From assembly GCA_031276685.1 (NCBI GenBank), contig JAISMQ010000292.1, positions 1 through 5,597 on the forward strand: a stretch of 5,597 bases of DNA, read 5' to 3'. The stretch comes from Treponema sp. GTDB taxonomy: Bacteria > Spirochaetota > Spirochaetia > Treponematales > Breznakiellaceae. A program made the translations under genes and the position numbers. The notes under the pieces are model-generated. The model made no database searches. It saw only the letters and a list, made by a program, of their open reading frames with translations, and was not told where the DNA came from. This document shows, piece after piece, positions 1 to 4,469 of the stretch. Numbering within the stretch: position 1 is the first letter of the stretch; the number at the start of each line of letters is the position of its first letter.

Positions 1-210
1 GCGGGCCCGCGCGGGGGCTCCCGCCCGGGCGGCGAAACCGGCCCGGCGGGCCGCGCGGGGGGGGAGGGGGCCGGTGATGATGAGGGCCGGGGGGGACGCG
101 CCGAAGTTGAAGCGCATCCGGCCCGCCTGGCGCGGGGCCGCCGGGGGCGCGGCCGGCGGGGACACGGGGGCCGCGTTTTCCGGGGCGCCGGGGCCGCGCG
201 GGTTGTTCAC
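1..210 (-). CDS. Start of an unrecognised Pro/Ala-rich protein (partial)
   Basis: A reading frame opens at GTG 210-208 and stays open to the left edge (70 codons). The GTG overlaps the TGA of the regulator gene as GTGA, a typical coupled junction. A GGAG lies 8 nt upstream of the GTG. The first 30 residues are almost all Pro, Ala, Gly and Arg. A more protein-like stretch follows (MRFNFGASPPALIITGPLP), then an Arg/Ala-rich run. An in-frame ATG at 117-115, preceded by AGGCGGGCCGG, is an alternative start that would drop the low-complexity leader. I do not recognise the product. In DNA this GC-rich an open frame of 210 bp is weak evidence, so the call rests mainly on the junction. The coupling suggests co-expression with the regulator. 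Confidence 0.42.
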   Translation of the reverse strand, partial: MNNPRGPGAPENAAPVSPPAAPPAAPRQAGRMRFNFGASPPALIITGPLPPRAARRAGFAARAGAPARAR

Positions 211-785
211 GGGGCGGGCTCCGTCTGCGCGGTGTTCCGTATGACCATGCCGGAAAGGTACAGGGCGCCGGGGCTTCCCGGATGTTCCGGGACGGTTTCC
301 GCGAAGATGCCGAAGGTCTGGGCGTCCAGGGCCTGCCGGGCGGTTTTGGTGTCCACGGTTTTGAGGAACGACAGGCCGTGGCTGTGGCAACTATGCTCGA
401 TGATGAATTCCAGATCGCTGACGCCCACGAGGAGGACCACGGCGTAGTTCTTGCGTTTTGCCTGGGAGACGACCTGGTCGATGGCGTCCTTGTAGACCAT
501 GATGTTTTTGATGGTCCGTTTGAAGTACCGGAAACTGCGGCGGAGGATCTCGTTGGCGCCGTCGATGGTGACGGCGTACTGGATGTTCCGGCGGTTGAGT
601 TTTTTGGCGGTGATCCAGCCTTTTTGGGCGAGGCGCTTGAGGACGGAGTTGGTCATGCCCAGGGATGTCCCGGCGATATGGGCGAGGTCGCGCTGCCGCA
701 GGGGGGCGTCCCGCCCGATTGAGGCGTAGATGTTCTCCAGGATGAGGAATTCGGTGTCCGGGGAGCTGGCAAGGGTGTTGGTCAT
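207..785 (-). CDS. Winged-helix (MarR-like, EPS-regulator type) transcriptional regulator
   Basis: Predicted cytoplasmic DNA-binding regulator of 192 aa starting at ATG 785-783. Residues about 10-85 form a winged helix: helix 1 (FLILENIYAS), an HTH (LRQRDLAHIAG, then SLGMTNSVLKRLAQKGWI, about 29-58) and a wing ending in YAVTIDGANEIL. The 'S.G.TN..LK.L..KG.I' pattern resembles the MarR-type regulators found in exopolysaccharide clusters. A basic linker helix (82-112) follows. The C-terminal domain (about 113-180) begins with a hydrophobic strand (YAVVLLVGVSDLEFII) and then carries H131-x-C133-H134-x-H136; its fold is unassigned. The frame is open further upstream to a TTG at 998, but that extension is Pro/Gly low complexity and runs through a palindrome, so I chose the ATG. 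Its Shine-Dalgarno sequence is poor (AGG only, about 10 nt upstream). The gene is probably autoregulated through the inverted repeat at 987-1013. Confidence 0.85.
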   Translation of the reverse strand: MTNTLASSPDTEFLILENIYASIGRDAPLRQRDLAHIAGTSLGMTNSVLKRLAQKGWITAKKLNRRNIQYAVTIDGANEILRRSFRYFKRTIKNIMVYKDAIDQVVSQAKRKNYAVVLLVGVSDLEFIIEHSCHSHGLSFLKTVDTKTARQALDAQTFGIFAETVPEHPGSPGALYLSGMVIRNTAQTEPAP

Positions 786-860
786 CTGTCGCGCCTGGGG
801 GGTTGCCGGAATGGACCGGCCGGAGGCCGGCCATGCAGGCAAGGGGGGGCCAGGGTAAAC

Positions 861-877
861 GCGGGCCGCAGGCCCGC
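861..877 (-). other. GC-only hairpin in the regulator leader
   Basis: GCGGGCC and GGCCCGC pair perfectly around a 3-nt loop, and outer CCAG/CTGG bases can extend the stem with a bulge. On the minus strand the stem is followed by GTTTA, so only three U residues follow, too few for a confident intrinsic terminator. It could be a weak terminator or attenuator between the oxidoreductase operon and the regulator, or chance in such GC-rich DNA. A second, shorter GGCCGG/CCGGCC stem lies at 818-832, closer to the ATG. Confidence 0.3.
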
Positions 878-986
878 CTGGGGAAAAGACGCCCGGTAAC
901 AGGCCCCCCCTTTTAGGGGTACCGGACGCGGGAGGCGCTGGGCATACGGGGTACGCAGACGGCCGGAACACGTTCTGCTGCTGCCG

Positions 987-1013
987 TATGTTGTTCAAAC
1001 ATTGAACAACATA
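987..1013. promoter_or_regulatory. Perfect 12-3-12 inverted repeat, candidate operator
   Basis: TATGTTGTTCAA (987-998) and TTGAACAACATA (1002-1013) are exact reverse complements separated by ACA. The site is AT-rich within a GC-rich region. It lies 13 nt past the FAD-subunit stop and about 200 nt upstream of the regulator ATG, overlapping a possible -10 hexamer. Dimeric winged-helix regulators of the MarR class bind dyads of about this size, so autoregulation by the downstream gene is the simplest reading. No U-tract follows on the minus strand, which argues against an intrinsic terminator, although the RNA could form a stable hairpin that protects the upstream mRNA. Confidence 0.6.
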
Positions 1014-1036
1014 GCATATCGGCCCCTAGTCCGCAA
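1008..1036 (-). promoter_or_regulatory. Possible sigma-70-type promoter for the regulator gene
   Basis: On the minus strand TTGCGG (1036-1031) and TATGTT (1013-1008) are separated by exactly 17 nt. They match the -35 and -10 consensus at 3/6 and 4/6 positions. The -35 overlaps the end of the FAD-subunit gene and the -10 lies in one arm of the inverted repeat, so a bound repressor would block it. The match is modest and untested. Confidence 0.3.
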
Positions 1037-1859
1037 GGTTGTAGATGAGCGATTCGATGAATCCGAGTAGTTCCGAGCGGATGATGGGGCTGGGCTGCGC
1101 GGCTTCCCGCAGGTTTTGCCGCCATTGGGCGGAAAATTCCTGGGCGTCCCGGAAGCTGAGGGGGAGGCGTTTGCCGGTGAGGGAGGTTTCGCTGTTTCTG
1201 TCCCTAAGCACACATTCCCCGGCGAAGACGACGCGCAGATCGGTGAGGATGTTCTTCCGGTTTTTCATGATGAAGATAAGGACGCCGCCGCCTGAGCCGC
1301 TGTCCCGGTTCCCGAACTTGCGGTAGGCGCTGAAATCCCACTGGTCGAGGGGGATTCTGACGCGGGTAAGGAGTTCCTGCGTCTTGAGGGTCGGATTCGC
1401 GGGGGAGGAAAAGCGGGAGGCGGAGATCCACCGGGAATTTTGGGAGCCGCGCAGTTCGTAAACGGCGTCCAGGGCGATAAGGGGGGCGGCGCAGTCCAGG
1501 AGGTAGCCGGGGTTGCAGATGTTGCCCCCGATGGTGGCAAGGCCCCTGAGCTGGGGGCCGGCGATGCCTTCCAGGGAGCGGGTGAGGGCTTCCGGCACGA
1601 TCTTGCCCAGCCGGGTGATGTCCCGCAGTTTTACCATGGCGCCGATTTCGAGGTACTGCTCGGTGCGGCTCATGCGTCTGAGTTCGGGGACTTCGCCGAG
1701 GGAGAGGATGCTTGCGGGGAGTCTGAGTTCGGATTCCGCCTGGCTGCGGATGATCTGGGTGCCCCCGGCGAAGGGGACGGCCTCCGGGAAGCGGGTCCAG
1801 GCGCCGAACAGTTCGCCGAAGCTGCGGGGGAAAAAGACCTGGTTAAGCTGATCGGCCAT
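1026..1859 (-). CDS. FAD-binding (medium) subunit of a molybdenum hydroxylase
   Basis: Predicted 277-aa subunit that passes electrons from the [2Fe-2S] clusters through FAD to the final acceptor; cytoplasmic, no signal peptide. It has the family's two FAD-contact motifs: PFAGGTQII (29-37, usual form AGGTDL, so Asp is replaced by Gln) and LATIGGNICNPG (107-118) followed by the conserved APLIALDA. A C-terminal part (from about 155, LKTQELLTRVRIP, then SAYRKFGNRDSGSGGG) matches the CO-dehydrogenase flavoprotein C-terminal domain. Length is normal for XdhB/CoxM-type proteins (about 280). ATG 1859-1857 follows an AAGGA with only a 3-nt spacer, and the gene overlaps the end of the iron-sulphur gene by 17 bp, so translation is probably coupled. 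It ends 13 nt before the inverted repeat. Confidence 0.93.
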   Translation of the reverse strand: MADQLNQVFFPRSFGELFGAWTRFPEAVPFAGGTQIIRSQAESELRLPASILSLGEVPELRRMSRTEQYLEIGAMVKLRDITRLGKIVPEALTRSLEGIAGPQLRGLATIGGNICNPGYLLDCAAPLIALDAVYELRGSQNSRWISASRFSSPANPTLKTQELLTRVRIPLDQWDFSAYRKFGNRDSGSGGGVLIFIMKNRKNILTDLRVVFAGECVLRDRNSETSLTGKRLPLSFRDAQEFSAQWRQNLREAAQPSPIIRSELLGFIESLIYNLAD

Positions 1860-2328
1860 AGATCCTTCTTTGGCGGATCTCCGCGGCGGCCTGAACGGCG
1901 GCTACCAGGGTGTCGGGATCGGTACAGCGGCAGCGGATGCCGCTATAGGCGTTGAGGATGTCCTGCCGCTCGGGCCGGGGGATCCGTTCCAGCAGGGCTT
2001 CGGCGGCGAGGATCTTCCCGTTTTCGCAGATCGCGCAGTTCCACAGCGCGGCGCGGGAAAAGCCTTCCACGATGTCCTGGTACTCGACGGTCTGGGAAAA
2101 GCCATCGATGGTGATGATCTCGCTGCCCCGGACGCGGAAGGCGGGGATTAGGCAGGACTGGACGATGAGCCCGTTGAAGATCACCGTGCAGGCGCCGCAG
2201 CAGCCGGTAAGGCAGCTTGCCTTGGTGCCCTGAAGGGCGAAGGAGTCCCGCAGTATGTCCACCAGGCGGAGTTCCGCGCCGCCGCGCACCACTACGTCTT
2301 CGCCGTTGAGGATAAAGCCGATGGTCAT
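1843..2328 (-). CDS. 2x[2Fe-2S] (small) subunit of a molybdenum hydroxylase
   Basis: Predicted 161-aa electron-transfer subunit, normal length for the family. The N-terminal plant-ferredoxin-like domain (about 1-75) carries C39, C44, C47 and C59 (SCLTGCCGACTV, then QSCL), with an extra Cys at 43. The C-terminal helical domain carries C98-x2-C101 and, 31 residues on, C133-x-C135 (RCRCT), so both clusters should form. The family motif QCGxCxPG around the second cluster reads NCAICENG here: Gln is Asn and the Pro-Gly turn is Asn-Gly. ATG 2328-2326 overlaps the large-subunit TGA as ATGA. A strong GGAGG lies 7 nt upstream, which fixes the start. The same frame stays open far upstream, but that is an antisense-free shadow inside the large-subunit gene. 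Confidence 0.95.
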   Translation of the reverse strand: MTIGFILNGEDVVVRGGAELRLVDILRDSFALQGTKASCLTGCCGACTVIFNGLIVQSCLIPAFRVRGSEIITIDGFSQTVEYQDIVEGFSRAALWNCAICENGKILAAEALLERIPRPERQDILNAYSGIRCRCTDPDTLVAAVQAAAEIRQRRIYGRSA

Positions 2329-4466
2329 GGTTCCGCCTCCCCCCCCGGTTCCTGCGGTTTTTGGCCGAGGATCTCCCAGATGTCGTCGGGTCCCAGGGGG
2401 ATCTTTACGCAGCAGCGGTCGACGGCCTGGGAGACGGCCTGGACATAGGCGGCGGGCACGCAACTGAAGGGGAGATCCCCGATGCCCTTGGGCTCCGTGG
2501 CGGAGTTCCAGAGGAAATCGACGTGGATGGGGGGGATGTCGGCGGGGTTGGGGAGGCCGTAATCGGAGATCCGGGAGGGGCTGAGTGCGCCGTCCCGGTA
2601 TTCGAGGCGCTCGCGCGAGGCCCAGCCCAGGGCCTGGGCGGCGGCCAGCTTGAGGCTGCGGCGGGCCCGCCCTTCCGAAAGGATCTTGCCGCCGTCCGCC
2701 GCTATCCAGATCCCCCGGACGGAGGGGGTGTAGGTCCTGTCCTCGATTTCGACTTCCACGACCGCGGCCCCCCAGCCGGGCAGGCTCCGGCTTTCCAGGT
2801 CCATGTCCGCGGGGAAGCCGGAGGGCGCGCCGGCTGCCGGATCCCCGGGGCCTTCGCCTTCGGCGGCCCCGCAGCTTTGGCGGACGGTGATGGGCAGGGG
2901 GTCCCGGAAGCGCTGGTTTCTGATGGTTTCGCAGCTTACGCGGATAAGGCCGCCGAGGGCGCTGATGCTGCGGGACAGGGTCGCGGGGCCGGAATCGGGG
3001 CCTGAGTCCAGGGGGACGACCCGGACATCCTCCACGGCGAGGATCTCCCGCGCTATGGCGGACCATACGTCGGCGAATTCGCGGCCGGCCTCCAGGCTGG
3101 TGCGGATCTCCAGGGAGCCGTCTATGTTCAGCGTAACTTCCGCTTCGCAGGCGGTCGCGCCGGGGTAGAGCAGGCCGCTCCCCTGCCAGCCCAGGGCGAT
3201 GCCGATACCCCGCAGGGTTTCCGGCCGGGAGGGGGGGCTTTCGCGGCGCCGCTGCCGGAGCAGTTCGTAGCTTGCCCATTTGCGGTAGTAGCTGCTCATC
3301 GAGGCCGCCGTGTCCAGGAGCTGTTCGACGGGGGCCTCGTCCCGGAGGGGGATGAAGCCCGCGAGGCCTTCCTTGCCGGGGCGGTTGTTCTTCCGCCATT
3401 CGGCGGGGTCCAGGGCGAGGGCGTCGGCGATCCGGGACTGGTGGCGCTCCATGGCGAAGGCGCCCTGGGCCGCGCCGAAGCCGCCCAGCGGGCCCTGGGG
3501 GGGGATGTTGGTCCTGATCGCCCGCGCCCTGATGTCCAGCGCCCCCCGGCCCGCGATTCCCATGACGGCGAGGCAGCTTTGATCGAGGATCTCCCGCGCA
3601 AAAACCCCCTGGGCGCCGAGGTCCAGCGTCATGTCGATGCGGGTCCCCAGGATCTCCCCTTTTTCGCCCAGGGCGCTTTGTATCTCCGTGACCGAGCTGT
3701 TCCGCTTGGGGGAGTAGCGGAAGTCCTCCTCCCGGCTGAGGAGGAGCCGCACGCTCCGCCGGACGACGGAGGCGGCCAGCGCCGCCTGGCAGGCGACAAG
3801 GGAGGGGTACCATATTTTGCCGTCCAGGGGCAGGCCGGTATCGGCGGGCCGGGTGGCGACCGCGTCATTGCCGATCCCCAGCACGGCGGCAACGGAGCGG
3901 GACACGTGGTAGGGCCACTGGGTGGCGGTGTGGATGACGAAGGGGGGCCGGCCGGGGCCGCCGCCTGAGTACTCCGCGATGGCCCCGACGGGCTCGCTGT
4001 AGCCGTGTTCCTGGATCCCGGTCGAATAGACGCCGCCGACGATCCGCGCCGCCCCCGCGAAGGCGGCCTCCGGGTCGCCGCGCCGGAAGCCGCGCTCGGC
4101 GAACAGGCCGCCGTCCGGGGGGCGGGCCGCGGTATTGCTTGCGGGGGCGGCCCAGACCGGGTCCTCCTCCCGCGCCAGGACCCGGTACTGCCGGGCGTAG
4201 GCGCAGAGCTTTGCCTGATCGGGGCCTACGAGCAGGGCGACCGGCTCCCCCAGGTAGGAAAGCTCTTCGCTGGCCAGGACGGGGACCGGAAAATCCGCCA
4301 GTTCGTTCTTCCCCGGGATGTCGGCGGCGGTGACGAGGGTGTAGGCCCGTTCCAACTGGGGCCCTTCTACGGACAGGAGGCGGCCCCTGGGGACCGGGGA
4401 CCGGATCGTAAGCGCGAAAAAAGCGGATGGGCAGGGGATGTCTTGAAGCAGGGGGACGCTCGCCAT
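2325..4466 (-). CDS. Molybdopterin-binding (large) subunit, divergent xanthine dehydrogenase/aldehyde oxidase family
   Basis: Predicted 713-aa catalytic subunit hydroxylating an unknown substrate at a Mo centre. Residues about 10-105 match the a/b hammerhead domain (FFALTIRSP, LVTAADIPG, VLASEELSYLGEPVALLV). Molybdopterin-binding domains follow: GIQEHGYSEP (150-159; Q152 matches bovine XDH Q767), TQWPYHVSRSVAAVLGI (182-198), GGFGAAQ (328-334; F330 matches F914), a C-terminal GWGAAVVEVEIED (564-576) and PKGIGDLPF (659-667). By hand alignment the catalytic Glu (bovine E1261) is D664, the GGxFGGKE loop reads GLPLDGKI (211-218), R912 is G328, and R880 is Q296. The Moco fold is clear, the active site is not canonical, and the substrate cannot be named. 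Length is slightly short (family about 750). ATG 4466-4464 lies 3 nt after the aminotransferase stop with no clear Shine-Dalgarno, implying coupling. Confidence 0.93.
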   Translation of the reverse strand: MASVPLLQDIPCPSAFFALTIRSPVPRGRLLSVEGPQLERAYTLVTAADIPGKNELADFPVPVLASEELSYLGEPVALLVGPDQAKLCAYARQYRVLAREEDPVWAAPASNTAARPPDGGLFAERGFRRGDPEAAFAGAARIVGGVYSTGIQEHGYSEPVGAIAEYSGGGPGRPPFVIHTATQWPYHVSRSVAAVLGIGNDAVATRPADTGLPLDGKIWYPSLVACQAALAASVVRRSVRLLLSREEDFRYSPKRNSSVTEIQSALGEKGEILGTRIDMTLDLGAQGVFAREILDQSCLAVMGIAGRGALDIRARAIRTNIPPQGPLGGFGAAQGAFAMERHQSRIADALALDPAEWRKNNRPGKEGLAGFIPLRDEAPVEQLLDTAASMSSYYRKWASYELLRQRRRESPPSRPETLRGIGIALGWQGSGLLYPGATACEAEVTLNIDGSLEIRTSLEAGREFADVWSAIAREILAVEDVRVVPLDSGPDSGPATLSRSISALGGLIRVSCETIRNQRFRDPLPITVRQSCGAAEGEGPGDPAAGAPSGFPADMDLESRSLPGWGAAVVEVEIEDRTYTPSVRGIWIAADGGKILSEGRARRSLKLAAAQALGWASRERLEYRDGALSPSRISDYGLPNPADIPPIHVDFLWNSATEPKGIGDLPFSCVPAAYVQAVSQAVDRCCVKIPLGPDDIWEILGQKPQEPGGEAEP
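2336..2346 (-). promoter_or_regulatory. Strong ribosome binding site fused to a G8 tract
   Basis: On the minus strand eight G residues (2346-2339) run into AGG, giving GGAGG (2340-2336) 7 nt before the ATG of the iron-sulphur subunit. It fixes that start against the long open frame upstream. The tract also encodes Gly-Gly-Glu near the C-terminus of the large subunit. Confidence 0.75.
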
Positions 4467-4469
4467 CTT

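Larger units (their letters stand above)
786..1025 (-). other. Intergenic leader between the FAD subunit and the regulator
   Basis: A 240-bp stretch with no credible gene. Its right end (987-1020) is the only AT-rich patch in the window and holds the inverted repeat and a possible -10 element. The rest is very GC-rich, with short hairpins at 861-877 and 818-832 and mononucleotide runs at 843-849 (G7) and 904-910 (C7). If transcription starts near the palindrome, the regulator mRNA would have an untranslated leader of roughly 200 nt. I see no recognisable riboswitch or leader peptide. Confidence 0.6.

Noticed and set aside
203..210. TTGTTCAC at 203-210 as a second half-site of the operator
   Set aside because: The shared bases are only the Asn-Asn codons after the GTG start, there is no partner arm, and a match of about 7 nt is expected by chance.
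282..722. Plus-strand open frames such as 282-722, 2361-3005, 3441-3968, 4005-4775 and 4791-5297
   Set aside because: They lie antisense to well-supported genes and have Gly/Asp/Ala-biased translations typical of GC-rich shadows. They show no domain motifs.
207..998. A 263-residue version of the regulator starting at TTG 998
   Set aside because: The extra 71 residues are low-complexity Pro/Gly/Ala and the TTG lies within the inverted repeat. The ATG at 785 begins directly before the winged-helix domain.
987..1013. Inverted repeat as an intrinsic terminator of the oxidoreductase operon
   Set aside because: The arms are AT-rich and no T-tract follows on the minus strand (the next bases are CGGCAGC), so operator is the better reading. 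RNA stabilisation is not excluded.
1843..3813. A 656-codon minus-strand frame covering the iron-sulphur subunit and half of the large subunit region
   Set aside because: Only its last 161 codons are real. The upstream part is Arg/Pro/Gly-rich nonsense in a shifted frame of the large-subunit gene, and the strong GGAGG plus ATG at 2328 marks the true start.
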